Shown here: in pieces, positions 46,951 to 58,984 of the stretch
Layout: the number at the start of each line of letters is the position of its first letter
Position numbering within the stretch: position 1 is the stretch's first letter
Assembly (NCBI GenBank): GCA_950097015.1
Contig: CATNEN010000039.1
Span: 18,407,501-18,471,500 of the forward strand
Source: Macrostomum hystrix
Lineage: Eukaryota > Platyhelminthes > Macrostomidae
Reading direction: 5' to 3'
DNA: 64,000 bases
Notes under the pieces: generated by a model
Seen by the model: only the letters and a program-made list of their open reading frames with translations
Told to the model about the DNA's origin: nothing
The model's database searches: none
Program-made: the position numbers and the translations under genes

Positions 46951-49900
46951 ATGACATCTGAAAATATCGGAGCAGTAGAAAAGGGTGTCGAAAAGTCACA
47001 AGGAGAAAGGGTGGAAGTCAACCATGTATCAGATAGTCTCACATTATTACTTTATTTAGGCCTTTTAATTGTGTCATTGCTGACGCTTTGGTTATTTAAA
47101 CACAGAAGATTCCGGTATATTCATGAAACAGGTCTAGCTGTCATTTATGGTAAGTATATTTTGGTATCTTATCTATCTTATCTATTGTATTTATTGTTGT
47201 TGTAGGTTATTATTTTTAATTTTATGCAGTCCTAAATTAAAATTAAGTATCTTATGTTATAATAGCTAGCTTGAAAAGTAAGGCAAAAAAGAAGTATTAT
47301 GGGCATAGGACTAGTCTAGTCTTCAAAATGTAGGCCTACAAAGTGTAGGGGCCTATTCACTATAATAAATTGAGTGTGGATCTATATTCTTAATATTCTT
47401 GCAAGCTTAGAATTTCGCTTTCAAATGCCAGCAAAATTAACACAAAGTAGAGCCAATTTTTTATCTCAAATCAATAAACATTAAATTTAATATAGCCATT
47501 ATTATATAAAATTGCACATTTTCTCTTATCTGTTGCATGTCTGCCTTGTCATTATTTATTCAGTTTTTTCTTATTGAACATTTTAAGTGATTCAATTTAA
47601 AGAAATAAGTTGCTAATATGAGAATTTACATTAAACCAGCTAAATTTTTATCATCATTGTATTGTACTTTTTCAATGCTCTATTTTGCACCCTAATGGAG
47701 CAAATTTAAAGAAGCTGCGGACACTCCTGCTAGGCGCGCAAGTGCGCAGTTGCTTTCAAGAAAAAGAGTGCAAATCCGCAATTGCTATATATCTTCAGTC
47801 TAACTCAATGTAGTAATTGATTTCACGAAAAAATGTCAAAATACCTTTTTTATCTCTGTAGTGTATTTCTATAATTAGAACAGCTAAGCTTGTATTTTCA
47901 CACTCAGGCACTGCGGAGCAAGGGCGCACTGTTTGTTATACATCTACATACTTATAACAACTTTACACACACAAGGTGCGGCTGTGTTGACAGGAATTTC
48001 TTTCTGCGCAGCTATGCAGGCAATTTTTCACAAGCGTGCCGGACACTGTCCACAAAAACCCTTATTGGCTCCAATAGGGATTTTGCATGGTTTGCAATGT
48101 GGTTTAGGTTTGGTGCATAGTGCATAATTTTGGTGGTCAAAATTATTTTAATGCACAATCACTTACTATTGTGACTATAGACAAGGTGCTAAGATAGATT
48201 TTGATATATGTTGTCATAAAGCCAAGGCCTCATTTTAAACTTATTCTATTTACTCCTATTTTCTTGACTATTGTATATAACAAGTGAGAACATTTACTTA
48301 TTCCCATTGAATGCTAGAATGCTATGCACACACACATGTGTGTGCATAGACCCTACCCCAAATTAGTGTGGCCTTGTTGCAGAATCCAGCTTAGGTAACT
48401 TGGTGAGACAGTCAATATGAGATCACTGTGCCACTCACCTCTTACTAAGGTATTCATTTTTTTTCTAAATATGTTCTAGGCATTTCTAGTTAATCATTTA
48501 TGTTATTCAGTTCATGCTGTTTTTTAGTAGCTAGACTAGACCCCTATATAAATAGTTCTTTTTTTCCATAGATTTAGTTTTTGTTGATATTTTCTGTAGT
48601 TAACAAACTTGAACATAAATATAGTTTTTTAACAGGGCTTATAACTCTATCTTCCTCTCTCTTTTGGTAGCATATTCTTCTGGCCAATATTATTCCTTCT
48701 TTCTCTCTAACTCTGTGTGTTGCCCCTTATTCTTTTTCTGGTGGCCTTGACAAGGGCCATTTGAACTCCACAAATCTTACTTTGTGGGTCTGCTTAAGGT
48801 AGTGCTTGCACTGGCATGAGTGGTGTATTCTTTTGAGGCACTGGTCTCTTATTCTTCAGTCTTTACTGGGCATTTATCCAAGATTAGAGGGTCACAGCCT
48901 CAATATCATGCTTTGTCTATATACTCAGAACTAGCGCCTTATTAAATTGACTAACATAACAACTTCACTTATTAAGGATTATTCTCAGTTATTGCCTTAT
49001 TGTTCAGGCTCACTGGTGAGTTATATTTTTGCATCAGACTTCTCTCCTTTTATACTGTTTTGTGAGTTACATATGTTTCAATAAAAGTAATTTCCTAAAA
49101 TGTATAAAATATTCAGAATTTACTGTACTGAAGATACAGGATATTCAGATTTTTTTAGTGTGGATTTAACTATAAAACATAATAGAGTATTAAACTGCCA
49201 CAGTTAATATATATTTTAGATTTTACCCATTTTATAGCTTTTAACTCATTACTAAAAAGCCAAACATTGAGATCATATTTAAGGGGAACATTTTTAGCAC
49301 ATGAGTACAACACCTAATTCCCATTTGCTTTATGTGAAAGGGAGAGTTCAGTGAAAATTTTGAACCTTATTTTGACTCCAACTCAGTGAATTTTTTTGGC
49401 ATTCTGAATCTATTCTAATTTTTAATTTTAAATTTTCTTTTTCCAAGCTAAAAAATCTTACTCATAACCAGTTCATATTATTACAATTTATAAAAAGTAT
49501 AATGTCACCTTAGCCATCAAACTGGATCACAGCATTAGTGGTTCTAGAAATTGGGCTAAATGTGGTCTTGCAATTCATTTATTGAACAGCTATACACTAT
49601 ATTATTGCAGGTACACACCACTATATAATATTGAAAAAGCAAAATAGAAAAAGTTTTTTTGCATAAATTTGTTTTTTATTTAACAAAAAATTTTAACGCA
49701 TGATGGAAATAAAATGCAGTAAATCTTAAGATGTTAAGTATTGTGCATAAATATAAAGTTTAGGATTCTATGGCCATTATATTAAGTGTATTAATGTACA
49801 AATGTACAGCTGCAACTGTTGTTATTGTGATTCTTATATCTTAGCTATTGTTTCAATATTTGATGGTGTTTAAGTAATATATAGTACAATCTCTGTCACT

Positions 49901-52900
49901 CTTTGGATGTATTGTGCAATATCTAAAGCTGTTCATCTGCCCAATCAGGTTAGTTTTGATGAAATACTCAAAACAGAATCTCAATATAAATATATAAATT
50001 GTCAGCTAGCATAACTCTTAAGCCATTATGTCCCTTGTTATCAACGAAACTCATCATTCGATTAGAGTAGAGTATCAAATGTCTGTTGCCACATGTTCTC
50101 CATTATTTTCTGTCTAGCTGACCATACCACATTCCATTCAATCATTTTAGCTTGATAGTTTGTTTAAAAATTTCAATAGTACACTTGTACTCTAAAGGGC
50201 ATGTCTAGGGGGTAGGTGGCAGAGCGTTTGCCTCTTGCACCATGGTCCCTATGTTAGATTCCTTGGCGATGCCACATTTATATGGAGCGCAGCCGCAGAG
50301 AGATGGTTTGGGGGCTTGTCGTGCAATTTACACCCTTGATGGCCAACCTTCATGGAACAGCGAAAGTGTATGCTGCCTGACAATGAGAAGAAAGTCAGGG
50401 CAGATGTACACACCTGTGTGAGCCTGTGCCTGTGTATGGTTTCTGTGTGCGTGTGTGCTCAGGAGTAAGCAAAATGGGCAGTATTGCCTCCTAGCTGGCT
50501 GTGGGTCTAGTGTCACCTAATAATGGATGTGCCATTGCCTGCAGCTTGCATAAATTTTTTTATAAGGGCGTGTCTATTTCTAATCTATAGATAATATTAC
50601 AAAGATAGCATTAAATGTTTTATGGTTTCGTTTACACGTTCAAGTCCAACCGTTGGTTTAGTTCTAGCGCAGGCACACTTAATTGATTGTCTTGTCTGAT
50701 TCATTTTATCTACAAAACATTACAAAAAAGCAAAAATGTTTCCGTTTCTAATTGGAATCCAGGTCTCATTGTGGGTGCAATCATTCGGTATAGCTCTAAG
50801 CCGAGAGAGATCAGCATTCGTATTTTTAATCTGGTTAATGGTCGTACCGACTTTGATTATGCTGCATCGGCTGCTATGCCGTTGCAAAGTAACTTAACAC
50901 CGGCGTCGACTGCACATTCAGTTGTTGATTCGCTGCCGCCTGAAAAGGTGCGAATTTGATGTAGAATTGGCACAAAAATACGAATAATTCTAAGATGCTT
51001 TTGATTACTTCTATAATTGAGGCTCGAGTCGATCGCTACTTCAGTCTCTATTCAGCATCTTCGGCACTCCTTCAGGCTCCGTTAAGCCACTCCTTCAGGC
51101 TCCATTCAGCCAGTCCTTCAGGCTCCGTTCAGCCACTCCTTCAGGCTCCGTTTAGCCACTCCTTCAGGCTCCCTTCAGCCTCTCTTTCATGATCCAATCA
51201 GTTTCTCTCTTAGGTCCCATCTATGACCTTATTTGACCCACTCCCTTATTACTTATTCGCCACTTGTAGGTGTTATTGAGCATGATGGAATTGAGCAATT
51301 CAATCAATCACACCCGAGTATATGAGTACGACTATGCCAGACGAATGCACAACAGCGAATTCAACGCCCCGGCGTTTGGCGACAAGGCCACATTTAACCC
51401 GGAAGTTTTCTTCCACGTTATTCTGCCGCCAATTATTTTCTGCGCCGGCTACAGCATGAAAAGGGTGAGGCGGACGATTATTAGGGTCAATTATATCCTC
51501 AGATTAATCACCAGTATTGCCAGATCCTCAGATTGGATTACCCTATCCTTAGATTAGATCCTAACATTAAGGTCGCGATATACACTGCAGTCGCCACTTA
51601 TTAATTCCTATTTCAGAAGCACTTTTTTAGTAACATCGGCGCAATATTAACTTTGGCTTTGGTCGGAACCACAATATCGTGTGCGGCTGTTGGGTAAGTG
51701 CACGTTCGTATTTCTTATGACAGGCAAGTTGATAATTAAGCCAACGAAGTTGAGAATCTGCCTTGCGCAGCTAGCGAGTTTCCCAACCCTTCCGTTGATT
51801 TAGCATCGACTCTCTTGGCCATAGACATAAAAAGGCCAACCAAGTTGATAAAAAGTTGATTCAATGCTTTTCCATGCATATACCTATATACCATAGATTC
51901 TATAAGCAGCGTTTTTCGACCACAGCAGAGAATGTCTGCAGCAACGTCTCTCGCAGATCGCCAGCGCCTGATCGCTGCGATCTGTGTCGACAACTTACAA
52001 AGTCGAAATATAACATAGACTAAAAGGCAGGCTTGTTGTACTTCCGAGTGGCGGATGCCGTGCTGCAACGTGCAAAGCGGATGGTGAAATGATGGAGCAC
52101 CTGCAGCGGCTTCTTGAGGTGAACCCATTCCTTACTCTGAAGCATATGGCAAACAAGCAGGAGGCTCAGCTACATGACGGTCGATCGAATGCTGCACGGC
52201 ATGCTGTACACTCTGAAACTGGGCACCAAAGGCAGCGACATTTGGTGTAGGCAGGAATACACCAACTTCATGATACGCCTTGATCCTCATGTGAACAGAT
52301 AAAACAGGCTTTATCCTGTAGCTTCGGCGGTCCCAAGGCCGTGCAGTGAGGGTTCGTGCAGTAAAAGAGGGGGATTACCACTCAGAGAGGCCCAAATGTA
52401 ACATTATGCATGGCAATATGTTCCTAATTCGTCTTGCTGCACGCCAGACTGGCTCGCTTCCAGCAGTTCATCGACACTTTAATTGAGCTGCGCTCTGAAC
52501 GCGATCCTGATAGGCGGTGGCTGTCTGATAGGCGATCCTATCAGCGCCTATCACCGCCTATCAGCGATCCTGATAGGCGGTGGCTGTCTGATAGGCGATC
52601 CTCCTACGCAACATTTCTGAATCCGTCTGAGCTGACCAACAGCACGCTGAAGGCTGTAAGATTAAAAGTCGCTTGGTTGAGACGGAATTATTGGAGGAGG
52701 AGGCTGCTCCTTCTGAAGGCGTGACACTGGAAGACTGGAGATTCATGCTAATTGAATGAGAAGCCCGCGCGGCCGTAGCTGAAACTTTCACAGCTGTCAA
52801 GGTGGCAGCGTGATGGCTTTATTGCTCTCGCCTGTGGTTTGGACACTAGCTGAAACAAAATAATGCCAGTATATACCATAGACAGCGTGCAATAATGCTC

Positions 52901-55034
52901 CAGTCAATAATACAATAATACAATCCAACCGTCATCGAGCAGATAATAGTGTATTATTGCACGCTCTCTATGGTCCAAGCCACACATTGATTATAAATTA
53001 TGCTGAGTGTCCAAACCATTCGTCGATGTGATAGAAGCACGGCTTTCTCATGCAGCAACGCCATAGACACTCGTGCGCTTCTCGCGCTTGTGTTCTAGGC
53101 GTTGCTGCACTCAAAAGCCGTGTGCTATGTCCTAGACTATTGAAATAGGCATGGAAAAATACTGAGTTCTAAAATTGGTTGGCTTTTTATTAACTTGGTT
53201 GGCCTTTTTTATGTCTATGGCCAAGAGTGTCGATGCTAAATCAACGGAATGGGTGGGAACACTCCCTGACCGCGCAAGGCAGATTCTCAACTTAGTTGGC
53301 TTAAGTTAGCAATACCTAGCCGAATAAGGCAAAATGTTAAAATCTAGTTTTATAAGACTTTAAAAACTATTCTTGTTTTTAGATCCGTTGTCTATGGCTT
53401 TACCCGCCTGAGCAAATCCATGAGTAGCTCCATTTTATTCACTGATTGCCTGCTCTTTGGTGCCACCATATCTGCCACTGATCCAGGTTTGCCTGTTTGT
53501 TATTATTGCTGCACTATCTGTTCTATTCGCGTGCCAATGCCTCGTATCTATCCATCATGATCACTTTATCAATCAACCTATCAGTCTTTATAAAACATGA
53601 ATAATGTCGACCTATTAATTACTCATAGTGGGGTCTCCATTAGACCCCTTATATATTGCAACAAGTTAGTAAGTGTAGACCGAAATAAAGGGCGGACGGT
53701 CAAGAGGGGATCTAGAGTGCAATTTTCGATCAAGAGGAGGAGGACGTCTCCTATCTGAATACAAGCTCCTGAAATATACGGTAGGGTTGCTGCCACCTTA
53801 GTCAGAAGGGTCAATTGTCTCGGAAGACTTCTCGCTCCTTAGACCTAGCGAAGTCTGTGTTTCTGGGCTCTCGATTGTCTTGTATTTATTGACAGTTTAG
53901 ACCCTTCCTGCTCTGCCATTGGCTGGAGCCTTTCAAGCGCTCTCATTGGCTGGAAAGATCAGGCAGGCGGAAATTCCGTGGGCGTTCCAAAACTGCCATG
54001 GAAAAACCGTGCAAATAACGGCCGAAGTTCTCCTATACTGACAACCTTAAGACGCCAACTAATTATTAGCTTATAGGAAGGATAGATCTCAGGAGTGGGA
54101 TCTAAAGATTCTAAGATTAGTAACTAGTGACTCAGTGCATTATCAAACTCTAATAATTGATCAATCAATTATCCCGCAGTGACCGTACTGGCAATTTTCA
54201 ACGACCTAAACGTAGACGTAGATCTCTACGCGCTAGTGTTTGGCGAGAGCGTCCTAAACGACGCCGTAGCGATTGTCCTAGCCCAGTCTGTGGAAAAATA
54301 CGACAGTCTAATAGCTAGCGGCTCCGCATCTGCCAGTGCTCAGAGCGTTGCCATTGTCACATCAATGCTCAGCTTTCTAGGTGTATTCTTTGGCGCGTTG
54401 AGCATCGGCATTGCAATGGGCTGCCTGACGGCATTAATGACCAAATACACTTTGGTTCGCGATCATCCACTGTTAGAGTGCAGCCTATTCATTCTAATGA
54501 GCTACAGTACTTTCCTAGCGGCTGAAGCTGCTAAAAGTACGGGCATTGTGGCTGTACTATTCTGCGGCATTTCTCAGGCGCATTATACCTATAATAATTT
54601 GTCTAGACAGACAAAGACTTCAACAAAGAGCTTCTTCGAATTATTAAACTTTCTAGCTGAGAATTTCATATTTGTCTACATTGGAGTTACAACTTTTACT
54701 TATCGATCCCACGTCTGGGATCCTGTATTTATCGGCGCCGCCTTCGCCGCCATCCTTATTGGTCGCGCGTTGAACGTTTATCCTCTCTGCTGCCTGCTCA
54801 ATCTGGGCAGGCGTAACCGTATTAGCGCCAACAAGATGCACATGCTTATGTTCTCCGGGCTGCGTGGCGCTATGGCCTTCGCTCTGGCTATTCGGAACAC
54901 GTCCACGGACACTAGGAAGATGCTGTTCTCCACAACCCTAGTCATCGTCATCGCCACCGTGCTGCTGTGCGGCGGATTGGCCACCCAGATGCTGAACTGG
55001 CTGCGGCTCCGGTTAGTTAGTCTGTCTGTCTGCC

Positions 55035-55071
<37 letters not shown>

Positions 55072-58000
55072 TTCTGTCAATCTGTCTGTCTGACTGTCTC
55101 TCTGTCTGTCTGTCTGCCTGTCTGTCTGCTATTTGACTGTAAAACTTTCTAGTCTTCAAAATTTCCTCATAATTTATAATGCTCCGAGTCGCTAAAGCTT
55201 TCTTATTATATTATTTAAACATATTTCAGTGTTGGAGTTGAGGGAGATAACGGAACTTTCAATCACGAAGCCGGGACACCTGTAAGTTCAAGCTATTACC
55301 CATTTTTTATGAGAAAGCTCTAACCAATCACTTTTGCAGGCATCCTCATAATAAACCAATTAATCCCCATCTCATCTCATATTTATCCCCACCTAGATAT
55401 TTATCCCCATCACACATTAATTTATACCGATCGTATATCTATTTCTTGCCATCACATATATTTATCCTCATTCCAGATTTATTTATCCCAATCAAATTTC
55501 TATTTATTCTCATTCCATATCTGTTCATCTGCATCCAAAATATATTTATCTCATCGCATATTTAGTAATCCGTATTAAATATATAATTATCCCCATTTCA
55601 ATAGCCAGTTATACCCCCTTCCCAACATCCCATTGAGTAACCAGGTAAAATTTCCCATCTAATTGTCTATCGTGTATTTTTAGGAATCCGACGATGAAAC
55701 ACTCAGTTTGGACAGTTACTGTTTAATTGCTCAGGTAGATTCGTTTAGGAATTTCAGAGGACAAACACACCTTAGAGTTGAATTTTAGCTCATTATTAAC
55801 ACGGTGGAGGTATTTTATTGATTAAAATCTTATATTTTTCTCAACCTAGAATTGCAGCCGGTCTGCATTTTGGTAACATTTAATTACCATTTACCGTAGT
55901 TGTTAACCAGTTACATTGTTATTAACCAATTAAAATCGTTTATGCAATATATAACAATATGATTAGCAAAACTTCTCTAATAATTTTTTTGGCAAACCGT
56001 AAAATGAATATATAATTTCAAGTAGTTATATTTATTGAGCTAATCAGTAACCCAACAATTTTAACAATACCTATTTGATTTGAAACGCAAATAATTAATT
56101 TTTAGCAAATATTGTCACTTTACATTTTCGTGTCCTTACTGTATTGTTGTTAGTAGCTAATTATGGGCATCAGTATCCGTATTATTTATTGATTAAATTC
56201 CCAGAGCCCTGGAGGAGATTGCGCGGGCTTAGAGGATGCTAGCGACATTGCACAGTCGCCAGTGATCACGACGCGAGGTCGTTGCCGACCCTGCGAACAC
56301 AAATATCAGGGACGATTGGCCAAGTTCTGGCACAAGCTGGACACGAGGTGAGTCACGACTCTACAGCACATTTAGACAGCACTAAACCAAACAGGGCAAA
56401 CCTGAACCTGAAATGACAATCCTGGACCCAGAACGACAATCATGAACCTGAAATGACAATCCTGGACCCAAAACGACAATCCTGAACCCGAAATGACAAT
56501 CCTGGACCCAGAACGACAATCCTGAACCTGAAATGACAAACCTGAACCTGAAGTGACAAACCTGAGCCCAAAACGACAAACCTGAGCCCGAAATGACAAA
56601 CCTGAACCTGAAATTACAAAACTGAACCTGAAATGACAAACCTGAGCTTGAAATGACAAACCCAATCCCGAAATGACAAACCTGAACCCGAAGTGACACA
56701 TCTGAACCTGAAATGACAATCCTGAACCCGAAATGACAAACATGAACCCGAAATGACACATCTGAACCTGAAATGACAATCCTGAACCCATAATGACAAA
56801 CCTAAACTTGAAATGACAATGCTGAATCCTAAATGACAATTCTGGACCCAAAATGATAGAAATGAAGTTAAAATTTAAATCGTAGACCCAAAATGACAAT
56901 CCCGAGCCAAAAAGATCAGTAGCACATAACCTGAAAACTGTAGCACATAATCTGAAAACTGTAGCACATAACCTGAAAACTGTAGCACATAACCTGAAAA
57001 CTGTAGCACATAACCTGAAAACTGTAGCACATAATCTGAAAACTGTAGCACATAACCTGAAAACTGTAGCACATAATCTGAAAACTGTAGCACATAATCT
57101 GAAAACTGTAGCACATAATCTGAAAACTGTAGCACATAATCTGAAAACTGTAGCACATAATCTGAAAACTGTAGCACATAACCTGAAAACTGTAGCACAT
57201 AATCTGAAAACTGTAGCACATAATCTGAAAACTGTAGCACATAATCTGAAAACTGTAGCACATAACCTGAAAACTGTAGCAGATAATCTGAAAACTGTAG
57301 CACATAACCTGAAAACTGTAGCAGATAATCTGAAAACTGTAGCACATAATCTGAAAACTGTAGCACATAATCTGAAAACTGTAGCACATAATCTGAAAAC
57401 TGTAGCACATAATCTGAAAACTGTAGCACATAATCTGAAAACTGTAGCACATAACCTGAAAACTGTAGCACATAATCTGAAAACTGTAGCACATAACCTG
57501 AAAACTGTAGCACATAATCTGAAAACTGTAGCACATAATCTGAAAACTGTAGCAGATAAATTTTTACGAGTTAAAAATTCATTTTACTAACAATTGATTT
57601 GTGCGCCTCTGTGTGATTGTGTTATCGCACTTACGCAGCATCAGTCGCCATAGAATCAACGTAATTAAAATCCTATTTTCAGGTACCTGAAGCCGCTGTT
57701 CACTCACGCCAGACCCCTGCTGACTGAGACCTGCCCACCAGTCTGTCTGCCATTGGCCCGCCTGCTCACCACCAATGAGCAACTGACATTGGTGAGTGGC
57801 TTTTCAGATAAGAGTGTTATGGTTTTTTTTAGATAGTTTTCTGATAGCTGGTGAGTAGTGTTTTATGATAGCTGGTGAGTAGTGTTTTATGATAGCTGGT
57901 GAGTAGTGTTATGTGATAGCTGGTGAGTAGTGTTATGTGATAGCTGGTGAGTAGTGTTATGTGATAGCTGGTGAGCAGTGTTATGTGATAGCTGGTGAGT

Positions 58001-58388
58001 AGTGTTATGTGATAGCTGGTGAGTAGTGTTATGTGATAGCTGGTGAGTAGTGTTATGTGATAGCTGGTGAGTAGTGTTATGTGATAGCTGGTGAGTAGTG
58101 TTATGTGATAGCTGGTGAGCAGTGTTTTCTGACTCCACCCTCTGCATTCCGCATCTGTCGCAGGCATCGGTGAATCGCGATCTAATATCGACAAGTCGCA
58201 TGGAAGACGAACAGTCGATCATTTCTGTCGAACCAGCGGTGGCCTCCAATGCCACACCAGAGGCAAGTGACATGGGCATAGCTAGCCAAACCTATTCGTC
58301 TGGTCAATTTGACATTACGGCCGTTGATTCAACGCCATCTCCGGGCGCCCTAGCCTTCGTGGACTGTTACGATGGACATATTGTTTAG
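46951..58388 (+). CDS. Sodium/hydrogen exchanger, organellar type (SLC9A6/7/9-like)
   Basis: Eleven exons: 46951-47149, 50763-50947, 51270-51464, 51617-51693, 53383-53486, 54180-55011, 55230-55281, 55684-55734, 56205-56347, 57683-57791, 58164-58388 (2172 nt, 723 aa; all phases agree). It should exchange Na+ or K+ for H+ in endosomes/Golgi; location is inferred from similarity to NHE6/7/9. Signatures: [20 protein letters not shown] (first helix, NHE6/7/9 hallmark), [59 protein letters not shown] with the ND pair at 280-281, [11 protein letters not shown], and [15 protein letters not shown]. The cytoplasmic tail contains [11 protein letters not shown] as in NHE6/7/9 and ends acidic/Ser-rich. 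Exon 6 is large (832 nt). Introns carry SINEs, a TTAA-flanked transposon and arrays. Confidence 0.96.
48340..48432 (-). repeat. Degraded tRNA-like head of SINE family A
   Basis: Minus strand GAGTGGCACAGTGATCTC (A-box-like), CTAAGCTGGATTC (B-box-like), then AAGGCCACACTAATTTGGGG as in the other copies. Confidence 0.5.
50203..50525 (+). repeat. tRNA-derived SINE, family A (best copy)
   Basis: Begins GTAGGTGGCAGAGCGTTTGC (A box) and TGTTAGATTCC (B-box-like), then CCACATTTATATGGAGCGCA. The body includes GTGCAATTTACACCC, GGAACAGCGAAAGTGTATGC and ends CTGTGGGTCTAGTGTCACC. Five related segments occur in this window, in both orientations. Confidence 0.75.
51066..51190. repeat. Short ~23-bp array (NHE intron 2)
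   Basis: Five to six units containing CACTCCTTCAGGCTCCGTTC. Confidence 0.8.
51740..53300. mobile_element. TTAA-flanked DNA transposon with long terminal inverted repeats (NHE intron 4)
   Basis: Ends GCCAAC...GTTGGC are bordered by TTAA at 51736-51739 and 53301-53304, which fits a TTAA target-site duplication. The terminal inverted repeats are about 130-150 bp (left 51740-51878, right 53150-53300) and include AAGTTGAGAATCTGCCTTGC and CGTTGATTTAGCATCGAC at both ends, with about 10-20% difference. The 1.27-kb interior has no intact transposase. Inside are nested palindromes: 52876-52895 with 52954-52973 (20-bp arms, one mismatch), 53053-53109, and GATAGGCGGTGGCTGTCTG direct repeats at about 52512 and 52571. 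TTAA targets are used by piggyBac-type and some other elements; superfamily is not decided. Confidence 0.75.
53487..54179. other. NHE intron 5
   Basis: Unique sequence; no array or gene recognised. Confidence 0.5.
55014..55130. repeat. (TGTC)n microsatellite at the start of NHE intron 6
   Basis: TCTG/TGTC tetranucleotide tract starting six bases after the 5' splice site (GTTAGT). Confidence 0.95.
55735..56204. other. NHE intron 8
   Basis: AT-rich unique sequence with no array. Confidence 0.5.
56390..56910. repeat. 20-bp minisatellite (NHE intron 9)
   Basis: About 25 variable units of the form CCTGAACCTGAAATGACAAT. Confidence 0.92.
56925..57560. repeat. 21-bp minisatellite (NHE intron 9)
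   Basis: About 30 units containing GTAGCACATAATCTGAAAAC, with AACCTG/AATCTG variants. It follows directly on the 20-bp array in the same intron. Confidence 0.97.
57838..58122. repeat. 24-bp minisatellite of 5' splice-site-like units (NHE intron 10)
   Basis: Twelve units containing GATAGCTGGTGAGTAGTG (two read GGTGAGC) fill nearly all of the 372-bp intron 57792-58163, whose real donor reads TTGGTGAGTGG. Confidence 0.95.
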
Positions 58389-58435
58389 ATATATAAAAAA
58401 CTGTTTTGATAAAATCAAAAGACTGCGTACAGCTG

Positions 58436-58620
58436 TTCAGTCCATGGACTGAGGGAGACGACGATCGCACCATAATTTCTACCCCAGCTGATGCTGGTTC
58501 TCATTTTACAGCTGGGTGAACTGTATCACTAGAGATTAATTACTTTTTATTTCTACTTTATCCAAGATTTGAACCTCTGACCTCTCGGTTAGAGGTTCAA
58601 CACTTTAACCGAAGCGCCTT
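58436..58620 (-). repeat. tRNA-derived SINE-like element in the NHE 3' UTR (family B)
   Basis: On the minus strand it starts with a tRNA-like head (CTTCGGTTAAAGTG, then AGAGGTTCAAATC as B box), continues with CCCAGCTGTAAAATGAGAAC and CAGCATCAGCTGGGG, and ends at the perfect palindrome CAGTCCATGGACTG. The 3' part matches 42440-42520. The position-33 uridine and a sound acceptor stem are missing, so it is not a functional tRNA. Confidence 0.65.
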
Positions 58621-58984
58621 TACTTTATTGTTTCTAGTTTTTCTTTTATTTACATTTTTAAAATATATCAATGGCTGTTCTCTACTCAAAACAACTGATG
58701 GCGCCTTTCATGATTTGATTAGCATCTTAGTATCTCCAAAACTAGCTATACCTATAGCCAGCTAGTACACCGCTATTGTGTACTTTTATTTGTCATGAAC
58801 TTATTTTCTCTAGTTTTAATTTGTTTACTTTTGGGACTATGTTTGTCCACTTCTTATTAGCAGTTATGTTACTGGTACAGTCCAACACATTGAGTTGTGT
58901 ATTTTTAACATTTTTTGCTTCTGCCTAATACTCCACTAGTTATATTGCTATGTGCCACATTGAACATTTCTCTTTTCTCTTTGT
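58621..58984. other. AT-rich stretch downstream of NHE
   Basis: No gene seen; grades into the 23-bp array. Confidence 0.45.

Larger units (their letters stand above)
47150..50762. other. NHE intron 1 (3.6 kb, AT-rich)
   Basis: No array; holds two SINE-related segments (48340-48432 and 50203-50525). A perfect ACACACATGTGTGTG palindrome is near 48330. Confidence 0.7.

Noticed and set aside
51736-52128. 130-codon minus-strand ORF inside the TTAA element
   Set aside because: It runs through the terminal inverted repeat and shows no transposase motif.
58560-58620. Functional tRNA gene on the minus strand
   Set aside because: The anticodon loop lacks U33 and the acceptor stem does not pair; it is the head of a SINE-like element.
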